NCBI GenBank assembly: GCA_021811385.1
Contig: JAJZPC010000015.1
Span: 1 to 44,756 of the forward strand
Direction: 5' to 3'
Length of the DNA stretch: 44,756 nucleotides
Origin: Deltaproteobacteria bacterium
GTDB taxonomy: Bacteria; Desulfobacterota; Desulfobulbia; Desulfobulbales; Desulfurivibrionaceae
Position numbers and translations under genes: made by a program
Notes under the pieces: generated by a model
The model's input: the letters and a program-made list of their open reading frames with translations, nothing else
Databases searched by the model: none
Told to the model about the DNA's origin: nothing
Shown here: piece after piece, positions 17,343 to 25,801 of the stretch
Layout: every line of letters starts with the position of its first letter
Numbering within the stretch: position 1 is the stretch's first letter

Positions 17343-18383
17343 CTAGCTGGAGAGCATCATCTCAACGACCCGGCCACACCCCATGCCATCCACCACACCT
17401 TGACCGTTTCCCGCCATCCGCCCACGTTGTCCCTGATCCACCAGAAGGACTTCGAGCACATCCGCCACCTGTTTCGTCTGCCATCCATCAAACCAGCCAA
17501 GATTGATCGCTGCACCATGCGCTTCCAAATACGCCGCCACTCGTTCCTGGTTATCGGCTAGTACGGTCACCAGCATGGGAACCCCCATAGCTGCCAATTC
17601 CCAACAGGTGGATCCGGCCGCGCTGATGGCAAGATCGGCCCATTGCATGAGCGGAGCCATCTCCGTCACCGTCACCATCAACTCTGCGTCAAATGGCGCC
17701 TTTTCCAGACGCTTGACCAAATCCTGATGATGAGGATTGAGAGAGCCGCTCACAATCTTCACTTCAAGGTCACTTCTGTCCATGGCCAAAAGCGCATCCA
17801 CCACCCGGCCACAGACGTTATTCTGATCAGCCCCTCCCATGGTGACGAGAATACGACGGCCTCGTGGGGCTGCAATCCGCTTCTCTTCACGGGCCACGCG
17901 AAATTCCCGTCGCAACAGAGCATAACGTGCTCCCAAAAGACGAAGCGTCTCAACACCGGTGTTGTATGTCAACTCCCCCGCATAGGCATTGGGGTTAAGC
18001 AGAATATCGGCCTGATACTCCGGCAGATGTCCATAATCATCAATAACCAGCAACGGCCAGCCGCTAGCTCGGAGAGCATCATGGTAATCGGCGGTAAAAT
18101 GATACCCGTCCAACACCACCCAACCTGATTGTTCCTGCGCTTCTCGCAGCCAGACAAGAACGGCGGCACAATCTGCTGGGTCGGGATGTGAGGCCGACAA
18201 AAGATGCAATTGGCAGCCTTCGGCCACAATACGCGCACGCAGCGGTCCGGCGCTGATCCTCCCCCAAAAAACCGCTTTCCCTCCACGCTCTTGCCATTCC
18301 CGGGCCAATGCCAGACAACGCATCACATGGCCGGAGCCGATTGCAACATCGGCATCCGCACGAATCACAAGCAGAGGCGCCAT
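17343..18383 (-). CDS. pseG: UDP-2,4-diacetamido-2,4,6-trideoxy-beta-L-altropyranose hydrolase
   Basis: Removes UDP from the sugar nucleotide in the step before PseI. It has 346 residues with a GT-B-like fold. The signature IGSGHVMRCLALA near the N-terminus carries the catalytic histidine; VVLDGYHF, LVIDDYGH, LVTMGGADQNN and ISAAGSTCWELAAMGVP follow. The ATG at 18383 is used because the family begins with the strand LLVIRADA; an upstream in-frame start at 18440 would add 19 unrelated residues. It lies 16 bases after the pseH-like gene. Confidence 0.92.
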   Translation of the reverse strand: MAPLLVIRADADVAIGSGHVMRCLALAREWQERGGKAVFWGRISAGPLRARIVAEGCQLHLLSASHPDPADCAAVLVWLREAQEQSGWVVLDGYHFTADYHDALRASGWPLLVIDDYGHLPEYQADILLNPNAYAGELTYNTGVETLRLLGARYALLRREFRVAREEKRIAAPRGRRILVTMGGADQNNVCGRVVDALLAMDRSDLEVKIVSGSLNPHHQDLVKRLEKAPFDAELMVTVTEMAPLMQWADLAISAAGSTCWELAAMGVPMLVTVLADNQERVAAYLEAHGAAINLGWFDGWQTKQVADVLEVLLVDQGQRGRMAGNGQGVVDGMGCGRVVEMMLSS

Positions 18384-18399
18384 TAGGGCAGATCCTTGG

Positions 18400-18957
18400 T
18401 CATTTGCAAGCAATGGGCAAGGACTCGGAAAATTTCGCATAGGAATAGCTGTTCACCCAGGCATCTTCCGAAAAATATTGTTTCTTGAAAACAGCCTCCC
18501 GTTCATAGCCTAGCTTTTCAAATACCCGCTTCGAGCCAAGATTGGTGCTGTAGCATCCGGCCGTCACCTTGACCAGGGATAACTGACCGAGGGCATACTC
18601 CGTCAACAATCCCACCGCTTCCGTGGCATATCCCTTACCCCAGCAACTTTTTTCTCCTATAAAGAACGAGATCTCCCCGCGTTGGTGATGTTGCAATATT
18701 GGCCCCAGCTTGATATTGCCGATATGGAGATCCGTGTTTTTCTCGATGATCGCCAAAAAAATGTTGTCCGGAGCTGCGGTTACGGTTGCGACATAACTCC
18801 GCACCGAGGCCAAGGTCTGCACAACAAAACGTGTTTCGAGATAACGGTTGACCTCCGGATCATTCAGCCAATGGCAATATGTGTCTGTGACATCTGCCTG
18901 GGTTACAGGGCGCAGAGAAATCTTTTCTCCGAGCAGATGTATTTCCTTCTCCAGCAT
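18400..18957 (-). CDS. pseH: GNAT N-acetyltransferase, likely PseH
   Basis: A 185-residue RimJ/RimL-type acetyltransferase, with SLRPVTQADVTDTYCHWLND at the start and the acetyl-CoA loop CWGKGYATEA (near residue 115), then NLGSKRVFEKLGYE. In the pathway PseH N-acetylates the C4 amino group made by PseC, and the gene sits between pseC and pseG, as that step requires. The ATG at 18957 has GAGG six bases upstream; the ATG at 18963 directly abuts that site. The gene follows the pseC stop almost without a gap. Assignment as PseH is by context plus family. Confidence 0.82.
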   Translation of the reverse strand: MLEKEIHLLGEKISLRPVTQADVTDTYCHWLNDPEVNRYLETRFVVQTLASVRSYVATVTAAPDNIFLAIIEKNTDLHIGNIKLGPILQHHQRGEISFFIGEKSCWGKGYATEAVGLLTEYALGQLSLVKVTAGCYSTNLGSKRVFEKLGYEREAVFKKQYFSEDAWVNSYSYAKFSESLPIACK

Positions 18958-18965
18958 CTTCATCC

Positions 18966-20192
18966 TCAGTCCAAGGATTCTTGCAAAGCAGCAACAACCC
19001 TGTCCACATCTCTCTTGGTCATGGACGGGAAAAGCGGCAGGGACAGGCACCTTTCATAATACGCCTCTGCCACTGGGAGATCACCGCGTTTCAACCCAGC
19101 ATGTTGCCGGTAATAGGGTTGAAGATGCACGGGGATATAGTGGACCTGGGTTCCGACACCTTTGGCATGCAAACGCCGCACCAGTTCAGGCCGGGAAACA
19201 CCTGCCCCGTCAAAATCCACCTGCACCACAAAAAGATGCCAGGCGTGCCGGACAGAATCAGCCACCTCCAAGGGTTTCACCAGCGCAGACAAGCGGGGGG
19301 ATTCGGCCAGGCCCGCCCTGTAGCACTCGGCCAGGCGTGCTTTTGCTGCAAGGAAATGATCAACCTTTGCAAGTTGACTTCGCCCCAAAGCGCATTGAAA
19401 ATCCGTGATCCGATAATTATAGCCCAAGGCCTGCATTTCATAATACCAGGGGACAACGTTGCCGGAATCATCGTGCGCCATCTCAGTGTTTTTGAAAGAA
19501 AAACCCGAGGCCTCGTTGCGAACCATCCCGTGACCGCGAAAGAGTACCATCCGCTCATACAGAGCACGATCATTGGTCGTTACCGCCCCGCCTTCCCCGG
19601 TTGTGATGCCCTTTACGGGATGAAAGGAGAAAACGGTCATCGCGGAATGGCGGCAGCTACCAATCCTGACCATTTCCCCGGAATTGTCCAGATATTCGGC
19701 GCCAAGGGCGTGACACGCATCTTCGACTATGCTGACTCCATGTTTGGCAGTCAAAGCAAAGAACTCCTCCATCCTGGCCGGATGCCCACCAAAATGAACC
19801 GGCAGTACAACCTTTATGCGGCCATCACTTTGCGCAAGCATCCGCTCGACTTGGTGAGGATCAAGATTGACCGTAAGGGGATCGATATCGGCAAAGTGAA
19901 CATCCGCCCCGACAAAACGGGCGGCATTTGCGGTGGCCAGAAAGGTGATGGGGCTGGTGACGACACCATCCCCCGGCTGCACATCAAGCGCCATCATGGC
20001 CAGATGCAGAGCTGCGGTACCATTGGCGCAGACCACTGCATATCGCGCCCCGCAGTAAGAGGCCAACGCCTCCTCAAAACGTCCGACTTCCGGACCGGTG
20101 GTCAGCCAGTCGCCGCGCAGGACACGAGCCACTTCGGCAATGTCCTCTTCGGTAATTTCCTGTCTGCTGTAAGGCAAGAATCTTTCATTCAT
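18966..20192 (-). CDS. pseC: UDP-4-amino-4,6-dideoxy-N-acetyl-beta-L-altrosamine transaminase
   Basis: A PLP-dependent aminotransferase of 408 residues that acts on the keto-sugar made by PseB. Characteristic segments are FLPYSRQEITEEDI, VLRGDWLTTGPEV, CANGTAALHLAMMAL, SIVEDACHALGAEY and the Schiff-base lysine in HPVKGITTGEGG. The C-terminal QVHYIPVHLQPYY is typical of PseC. The ATG at 20192 lies three bases after the hisF-like stop codon, indicating coupling. Confidence 0.93.
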   Translation of the reverse strand: MNERFLPYSRQEITEEDIAEVARVLRGDWLTTGPEVGRFEEALASYCGARYAVVCANGTAALHLAMMALDVQPGDGVVTSPITFLATANAARFVGADVHFADIDPLTVNLDPHQVERMLAQSDGRIKVVLPVHFGGHPARMEEFFALTAKHGVSIVEDACHALGAEYLDNSGEMVRIGSCRHSAMTVFSFHPVKGITTGEGGAVTTNDRALYERMVLFRGHGMVRNEASGFSFKNTEMAHDDSGNVVPWYYEMQALGYNYRITDFQCALGRSQLAKVDHFLAAKARLAECYRAGLAESPRLSALVKPLEVADSVRHAWHLFVVQVDFDGAGVSRPELVRRLHAKGVGTQVHYIPVHLQPYYRQHAGLKRGDLPVAEAYYERCLSLPLFPSMTKRDVDRVVAALQESLD

Positions 20193-20195
20193 AGG

Positions 20196-20960
20196 TTATT
20201 GACCGACACGGACATCGACCCCCTCACCCTTCAGGTAAAACTGACACTTGATGGGACTCTGATCGGTAAAATGAAACAGGCTGCCCACGGCCAGGGCGGA
20301 AGCATGCCCGTCCTTGAAGCCCTCCGCCAGATGCGCCAAAGAGCCCACCCCGCCGGAGGCGATTACCGGAACATCAACGGCATCCGCCACGTTGCGGGTG
20401 AGATCAAGATCAAGACCCGTGTTGGTTCCGTCCCGGTCAATGGAGGTGAGCAGAATCTCCCCCACCCCAAGCTCCTGCAACTCATGGCACCAGGCCAGGG
20501 GATCTTTTTCAACCTGCACGGTGCCGCCGTGGGTGTAAATCCGATATTCGCCGTTACTTTCTTTTTTAAAATCAACAGCCCCAACCATGCATTGCCGTCC
20601 AAACCGTTGCGCAGCCTCGCGCATGAACTCGGGATGCTCCACCGCCGCCGTATTGACCGAGACCTTATCCGCCCCGGCGAGGAGCAGTTGCCGGACATCT
20701 TCCAGCGACCGCACTCCACCGCCCGCGGTAAAAGGCATGAAACACTCTTCCGCTGTCCGGGCGATAATATCGTACAAGATGTTTCGCTTCTCCTGGCTTG
20801 CGGTAATATCCAGAAAAATCAGCTCATCCGCCCCCTGAGCGTTATAAATGCGTGCGTTGGTAACGGGATTTCCCACGTCACGCAAATCCTGGAAGGCAAC
20901 GCCCTTGACCGTGCGTCCTTCCTTTAACAGCAGCTTGGGGATCAATCTTTTTTTCAGCAT
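20196..20960 (-). CDS. HisF-like synthase subunit of the sugar amidotransferase system
   Basis: A 254-residue (beta/alpha)8 barrel close to HisF, the cyclase subunit of imidazole glycerol phosphate synthase. Two things argue against histidine synthesis: it is next to a HisH-like and a WbpG/PseA-like gene, and the first catalytic aspartate of HisF (in CLDV of true HisF) is replaced in PKLLLKEG. The second aspartate is kept (VGAVDFKKE), as are the phosphate loops GGGVRS and GGVGS. This matches the HisF2 type that passes ammonia to an N-acetyl sugar amidotransferase. The ATG at 20960 follows GGGGAAAG. It lies 14 bases after the hisH-like gene. Confidence 0.88.
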   Translation of the reverse strand: MLKKRLIPKLLLKEGRTVKGVAFQDLRDVGNPVTNARIYNAQGADELIFLDITASQEKRNILYDIIARTAEECFMPFTAGGGVRSLEDVRQLLLAGADKVSVNTAAVEHPEFMREAAQRFGRQCMVGAVDFKKESNGEYRIYTHGGTVQVEKDPLAWCHELQELGVGEILLTSIDRDGTNTGLDLDLTRNVADAVDVPVIASGGVGSLAHLAEGFKDGHASALAVGSLFHFTDQSPIKCQFYLKGEGVDVRVGQ

Positions 20961-20974
20961 TCTTTCCCCTGCGG

Positions 20975-21595
20975 TCATGCCCCTCGGTAGGCAAGAAAAT
21001 TTTCCAATACCTTGAGGCCGTTGTCCTGACTTTTTTCCGGATGAAACTGGGTGGCAAATATATTGCCCCTCCTGATCGCCGCAGGAAAAGGATAGCCATA
21101 ATCGCAATACGCCGCGATGTCTGCCGTGTCCTCGCAAATCATGTGGTAGCTGTGGACAAAATAAAAGGTCGCCCCTGGCCCCAGGCCTCGAAACAATAAC
21201 GAGTCATCCACCGGGGTAATTTCGTTCCAGCCGACATGTGGAACCTTATACTGCTTCGGGTTCAGCACAAAACGCTTCACCCCTCCCCGAATCCAGGCAA
21301 GCCCTGGACAATGAACATTCTCCTCTCCGAACTCAGCCAACAGCTGCATGCCAAGGCAGACTCCCAAAAATGGCTTCCCGCCCTCGACAACCTCCCGCTG
21401 CATGGCATCAACCCAGCCATTTTTGTTAAGGGCAGCCATGGCGTCAGGAAAAGCGCCAACACCGGGCAAAACGACATGAGTCGCCTCTGCAAGCCCCGCA
21501 GGAGTTGCGATCACCCTGGCTTCTTCGCCAAGATGCTCAAAGGCCTTAAGCACGGACAGCAGATTGCCCATGCCATAGTCGATTATGGCAATCAT
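20975..21595 (-). CDS. HisH-like glutamine amidotransferase of the sugar amidotransferase system
   Basis: A class I glutamine amidotransferase of 206 residues that releases ammonia from glutamine. The start IAIIDYGMGNLLSVLKAF, the nucleophile in FLGVCLGMQLL, and the His/Glu pair in ATQFHPEKSQDNG give a complete catalytic triad. The ATG at 21595 is used because the family strand starts there; an upstream ATG at 21637 lies within the preceding gene. It sits between the PseA-like and HisF-like genes, the same order as the trio that makes amidino sugars in Pseudomonas O-antigens. Confidence 0.9.
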   Translation of the reverse strand: MIAIIDYGMGNLLSVLKAFEHLGEEARVIATPAGLAEATHVVLPGVGAFPDAMAALNKNGWVDAMQREVVEGGKPFLGVCLGMQLLAEFGEENVHCPGLAWIRGGVKRFVLNPKQYKVPHVGWNEITPVDDSLLFRGLGPGATFYFVHSYHMICEDTADIAAYCDYGYPFPAAIRRGNIFATQFHPEKSQDNGLKVLENFLAYRGA

Positions 21596-21608
21596 CCAGA
21601 GAACCTTT

Positions 21609-22742
21609 TCATGGCTTGGGCCAGAGATCCTGATCATGCAATTTCTCGCCCCGGGGAAGGGATGAGGGCTCGGGCCATTGGTGCGGGCTTACCACATGCT
21701 TCCGCAGTATCCCGTTAAATTCTTCTTCAGTTATGTCCAGAAGATTGAGAAAATAATCAAGGCTTGCCGGCCTGTTGCCTTCATACCTTTTGACCGCCGC
21801 AACCGCCGCCTCCCTGGAAAGCCTGCCGTTGCGGATATCAATACTCATCAAGTGGGACACCCTGGCGTATCCGCGTTTCAAATACTTGCAATAGTCGCGG
21901 ACCCCCTGCAGCATGCACTCCACTTTTTCATAACGGTAGTCCGGAGGCACGCCTTCCACATCATCCTCCTGCCAGCCCAACTCTCTCTTGATGATTGCAA
22001 CATTCTGCTTCACATCCCAGGGGATATAGCTGCCCAAACAAACGGAACGGTAGCCGATGCCGCGCAACTCCTTCAGCTTCGGATACTTGAAAGGCTCAAG
22101 GTCACGCATGGCAATAGACCCATCCAGCATGCCCAGCATGTCCTCCGCGGCAATGCCGAGATTGACGAACCGGTTGAATCGTTTCTCATCCACCTCTTCC
22201 GGATTATCATACGAATAATATGAAGTATATTCGGCGCTTGGCTCCCCCCAGAAAATAAGAGGGATATTGTGCTTCACGGCAATCTGCATGGGATAGGCAA
22301 ATATCCCCGTATGGCAATGCCAACAAAAATCCCCTTTGCGCCTGAGGCTTTCCAGCATTATTTTTCTTACCACCTGCCAGTTGGGGGTAAATTTGAGGAA
22401 ATCAACACCCAACTTTCTCATGGTTCTGACATTATTCTCGATTATTCGAGGGCGCAAAAAACCATGATCAAAGGAAACAACCAGCGGCTTCACTTTATAC
22501 TCAGTGACCAGCTTATACACCGTATAGGTTGAATCCTTGCCGCCGCTGAAAGGAATCAGGCAGTCATACTCGTTCTTGCCTCGGTACTGCTCGATGAGTT
22601 CAACAAGATCCCTGCCACGCGTGGCCCAATCTATCTTCTCCTGCTTTACCTCCTGCTGACGGCAAACATTACAAACCCCCTCTCCATCAAACATGATGGT
22701 TTCATGGGTTTCCGGAATCATACAGCGCGAGCATATTCTCAT
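21609..22742 (-). CDS. pseA: N-acetyl sugar amidotransferase (PseA/WbpG-like)
   Basis: An ATP-pyrophosphatase-fold enzyme of 377 residues that turns an N-acetyl group into an acetamidino group using ammonia from HisH/HisF partners. An N-terminal zinc-ribbon-like cluster (RICSRCMIPET, CNVCRQQ) precedes the PP-loop CLIPFSGGKDSTYTVYKL (near residue 62). CWHCHTGI and the IPWDVKQNVAIIKRELGW segment follow. The C-terminal 50 residues contain helices like those of the family. The neighbours pseC, pseG and pseI make amidinated pseudaminic acid the likeliest product; a legionaminic derivative is not excluded. Confidence 0.9.
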   Translation of the reverse strand: MRICSRCMIPETHETIMFDGEGVCNVCRQQEVKQEKIDWATRGRDLVELIEQYRGKNEYDCLIPFSGGKDSTYTVYKLVTEYKVKPLVVSFDHGFLRPRIIENNVRTMRKLGVDFLKFTPNWQVVRKIMLESLRRKGDFCWHCHTGIFAYPMQIAVKHNIPLIFWGEPSAEYTSYYSYDNPEEVDEKRFNRFVNLGIAAEDMLGMLDGSIAMRDLEPFKYPKLKELRGIGYRSVCLGSYIPWDVKQNVAIIKRELGWQEDDVEGVPPDYRYEKVECMLQGVRDYCKYLKRGYARVSHLMSIDIRNGRLSREAAVAAVKRYEGNRPASLDYFLNLLDITEEEFNGILRKHVVSPHQWPEPSSLPRGEKLHDQDLWPKP

Positions 22743-22783
22743 AACCGCTCCAGATATCTATATTTTTTTTGCTTGGGACAACC

Positions 22784-24853
22784 TCATATCTTACGGAAAA
22801 CAGGCTGCAAACCTTTTCCCTCAAGAAATTTCTCTGGAGCTCCACTTTCCAAGGCAGCCGCAACCACGGGCAAGGTCGCCCGATACGCCCGGAGAACATG
22901 CATGACATCAGCCTCGGTCATGCTAAAACAGACATTATGGTATCCTGCCCAAAGGACCCCTCTGCGAACCATTTCCTGCTGCAAAATCCCTTTGATGAGC
23001 AGAGGGTCGATCCCGTCCGGGACGTTAATGTCTATGATGGTTCGGGGGGATAAGCCCTTGCAGGTAAAATACTGTGACAACCCAAGGCCGGCCGCCAGGA
23101 CATTAAAACCCTCCTGAAGCCGCTCCCCCTGTTCCCACAAAACCCCAATGACATCCTTATCCATTAAAGTCTGCATGGTTGCACTTGCCGCAGCCAAAGA
23201 AATCGTTTCTCCGCCGAAGGTGAACGAATAGAATATTTCATCAAACACCTTCATCAGATCCCTCTGCCCTGCAATGGCAGCCAGCGGAAACCCATTCGCC
23301 ATGGCCTTGCCAAAACAAGCCATATCCGGAGTGACACCAAAATACTCCTGCGCTCCCCCCTTGGTCAGACGAAAGCCGGTGATCATTTCATCAAAAATCA
23401 GCACCGCGCCATTGGCATGGGCAAGATCCCGCACCTTTTCCAGGAAATTATCGCGGGGAAGATCGACAGAGATCGGCTCCATGATAACAGCGGCAATCTG
23501 CCCAGAATACCGGGAAAAAATATCCTCCAATGAGGAGATCGCATTATAGGAAAACGTTTTAGTCAGTTCGCAGGTACCCTTTGGCACTCCACCGTTACGG
23601 GTTGTTGTGCCGATATACCAATCCTGCCAGCCGTGGTAGCCACAGCAAGCAACCATTTCCCTGCCGGTAAAAGCCCGCGCCGCGCGTATGGCCCCGGAGG
23701 TCGCATCAGAACCATTCTTCCCAAACCGGACCATCTCCGCACAGGGGATCATCGCAACCAGTTTTTCGGCAACCTCGATCTCCAGACGGTGCGGCAACGA
23801 GAAACTAATCCCTTTTTTCAATTGTTCCTGTACCGCTCCATCAACACAAGGATCACAATAGCCCAATATTATTGGCGCCAGAGCCAAAACAGTATCGACA
23901 TATTCGTTCCCGTCAACATCCCAGACATGGGCCTTTTCTCCCCGTTCCAGGTAAACAGGGGCAACCCCTTGAACAAACTGACTCGGACCTTTACTGAATG
24001 TTTGGCTACATGACGGGATGAGCTTTTCCGCCTTCGCTTTTAATGCCAGCGAATTATGCAGTGACAGTTTTCTGGCCTCGATAGGTTTTTCAGCCAGGAG
24101 GCTCTTGTATAACCCTTCGTTTTTCATGATATTCTGATTAACCTCCATCAGATCAGGCTCCTGTTGCAGTAAATGCAGTACTTCCCGCAAACCAAAGAAA
24201 GGATGTTGCTTCCCCAATCGTGCGTAAATAAGCCTGGCAAAATCGAGATCTACCTGCTCATCAACAGTCAAACGCAATCGTGCCGGAACGGCCTCTTTTT
24301 TATTCTCGACATTGATGATGGAAAAAATTGGCCTTCCCGCTTTTATTGCTGTTCTGATGTACGGGGTGACATGCTCTCTCTCCAAAGGACTTTTCGCCTG
24401 TTCTCTGGCCAGAGTTAGGGCTGCAGCGGAAAACACTTCCACATCAAGCCCATCAGGATACGTATAGTGCAAGGTGTTTGAGGCATAATCACATCCGGGC
24501 GTTGCGACAAACGCCTCAACAACCCTGTCAACAACCTCCGGATCAATAAACGGACAATCAGAAGTTATTCGCACAACAACATCGGCCTGCGCAATCGCCG
24601 CTGCCTGGAAATATCTTTCCAGCACATCATGTTCCGGACCACGCACACAGAGAATCCCTTCTGCTTTGCAAAACGAGTCTATCGGATCATCCTGTCTGTT
24701 TGTTGTTGTGGCGACCATCACCTGATCAATATTCCGGCAACGGCGCGCCCTGTGGACAACATGCCACAACATGGGATGGCCACCGATATCCGCCAGTACC
24801 TTCCCAGGCAAACGGCTGGATCCCATCCGAGCCTGAATGATTGCCGCAATCAC
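22784..24853 (-). CDS. Fused cytidylyltransferase and class III aminotransferase
   Basis: A 689-residue protein with two enzymes in one chain. Residues 1-240 are an SpsF/PseF-like cytidylyltransferase (AAIIQARMGSSRLPGKVL; RITSDCPFIDP near 95-105; RLTVDEQVDLDFARL). Residues about 265-689 are a class III PLP aminotransferase of the glutamate-1-semialdehyde aminomutase type (WDVDGNEYVD; RFGKNGSDATSGAIRAAR; IFDEMITGFR; Schiff-base lysine 516 in CFGKAMANGFPLAA). The start is GTG at 24853, overlapping the stop of the preceding gene (GTGA); a longer frame upstream lies inside that gene. As the only cytidylyltransferase in the pse operon, the N-terminal half may act as PseF. The role of the aminotransferase half is unknown. 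Confidence 0.9.
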   Translation of the reverse strand: MIAAIIQARMGSSRLPGKVLADIGGHPMLWHVVHRARRCRNIDQVMVATTTNRQDDPIDSFCKAEGILCVRGPEHDVLERYFQAAAIAQADVVVRITSDCPFIDPEVVDRVVEAFVATPGCDYASNTLHYTYPDGLDVEVFSAAALTLAREQAKSPLEREHVTPYIRTAIKAGRPIFSIINVENKKEAVPARLRLTVDEQVDLDFARLIYARLGKQHPFFGLREVLHLLQQEPDLMEVNQNIMKNEGLYKSLLAEKPIEARKLSLHNSLALKAKAEKLIPSCSQTFSKGPSQFVQGVAPVYLERGEKAHVWDVDGNEYVDTVLALAPIILGYCDPCVDGAVQEQLKKGISFSLPHRLEIEVAEKLVAMIPCAEMVRFGKNGSDATSGAIRAARAFTGREMVACCGYHGWQDWYIGTTTRNGGVPKGTCELTKTFSYNAISSLEDIFSRYSGQIAAVIMEPISVDLPRDNFLEKVRDLAHANGAVLIFDEMITGFRLTKGGAQEYFGVTPDMACFGKAMANGFPLAAIAGQRDLMKVFDEIFYSFTFGGETISLAAASATMQTLMDKDVIGVLWEQGERLQEGFNVLAAGLGLSQYFTCKGLSPRTIIDINVPDGIDPLLIKGILQQEMVRRGVLWAGYHNVCFSMTEADVMHVLRAYRATLPVVAAALESGAPEKFLEGKGLQPVFRKI

Positions 24854-25785
24854 TGTTGTGGCCCCCAAAGAGAGGGATTGACAATGGACTTGTCCTGGAC
24901 CCATAAAACATTGTCGACCTGGCGGGCAAGTTGCTCCAGATCTTCCTCGCTGAATGCCAATACCGACTTCATGTCCCTGCAATTTTCCTGGATCTGCTCT
25001 GGAGTCTCGGCCCCAACCACCAACGGAAAAGGTTTGGCACGCCAATACGCATAGGCCAGAGCCACCTCTCTTTTGGACAGACCAACCTTGTGGCACAAAG
25101 CAGCAAACTGTGTTGCCCAAGGCACAGCATTCTTTAAAAAAGAAGGAAATTCCTCCGGCTCCATCAGCAATAACCCCTGCAAAAAGACGCTCCGAACATG
25201 AAGAAGACACTCACCTTTTTGGGCCGCACAAAAAAAACCTTTCTGATAAGCGTCTTGATCAAATACGTTGAATGGCAGCTGCAATAGGGAAATCCCCGAC
25301 ATGGCCAGGCATTGCATCCCCTCCTCCACGGAATACACCGAAGCCCCGACCCGCGTCGTCAAGCCGACGCGTTGAATTTCCGCCAAACTGGCACCCAACC
25401 CACCATGCCACGCTCCAGCTCCTGCCGGATTATGCACCAACAACCCCTCAAATCTTGGCACACCCAAGTTTTCCAGGGAAGACCGCACTGACTCCAAAAT
25501 TATTTCATTTTTTTGGCCGTGGAGGCCAGGGGAAAGCTTTGATACCACCTTGGCAGCCCTATCAATCTTCAACTCCTTAAAAGCTCTGCCAAGAATCTTC
25601 TCACTTTCGCCATAGGCCTGTGCAGTATCAAAATACCGGACACCTTCTGCCCACGCAGCCGCGACAATGGCGATGGCTTGCGAAGTTGCAGGCCTCCCTG
25701 TCTTGTTAGCCACGCCGTACTCTAGACCCAGCTGCACCGTCCCCAAAACCAGCGGGAGAGTCGAATCTGTCTGCTCAATGCTCAT
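24850..25785 (-). CDS. Aldo/keto reductase family protein
   Basis: A 311-residue (beta/alpha)8 NADPH-dependent reductase. The start LPLVLGTVQLGLEYGVAN, the catalytic aspartate and tyrosine in RYFDTAQAYGESEKIL, the lysine in VVSKLSPG, and the histidine in LLVHNPAG make a complete active site. The C-terminal segment PLVVGAETPEQIQEN is the cofactor-binding loop. It lies 16 bases after pseB and overlaps the fused cytidylyltransferase by four bases. AKR genes occur in other nonulosonate clusters, and reduction of a sugar or linked three-carbon compound is plausible, but the substrate is unknown. Confidence 0.88.
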   Translation of the reverse strand: MSIEQTDSTLPLVLGTVQLGLEYGVANKTGRPATSQAIAIVAAAWAEGVRYFDTAQAYGESEKILGRAFKELKIDRAAKVVSKLSPGLHGQKNEIILESVRSSLENLGVPRFEGLLVHNPAGAGAWHGGLGASLAEIQRVGLTTRVGASVYSVEEGMQCLAMSGISLLQLPFNVFDQDAYQKGFFCAAQKGECLLHVRSVFLQGLLLMEPEEFPSFLKNAVPWATQFAALCHKVGLSKREVALAYAYWRAKPFPLVVGAETPEQIQENCRDMKSVLAFSEEDLEQLARQVDNVLWVQDKSIVNPSLWGPQQ

Positions 25786-25801
25786 GTCTTTTCTAGGAAA
25801 A

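Noticed and set aside
20196-21595. hisF and hisH as histidine biosynthesis genes
   Set aside because: They are in a sugar operon next to pseA, and the HisF copy lacks the first catalytic aspartate.
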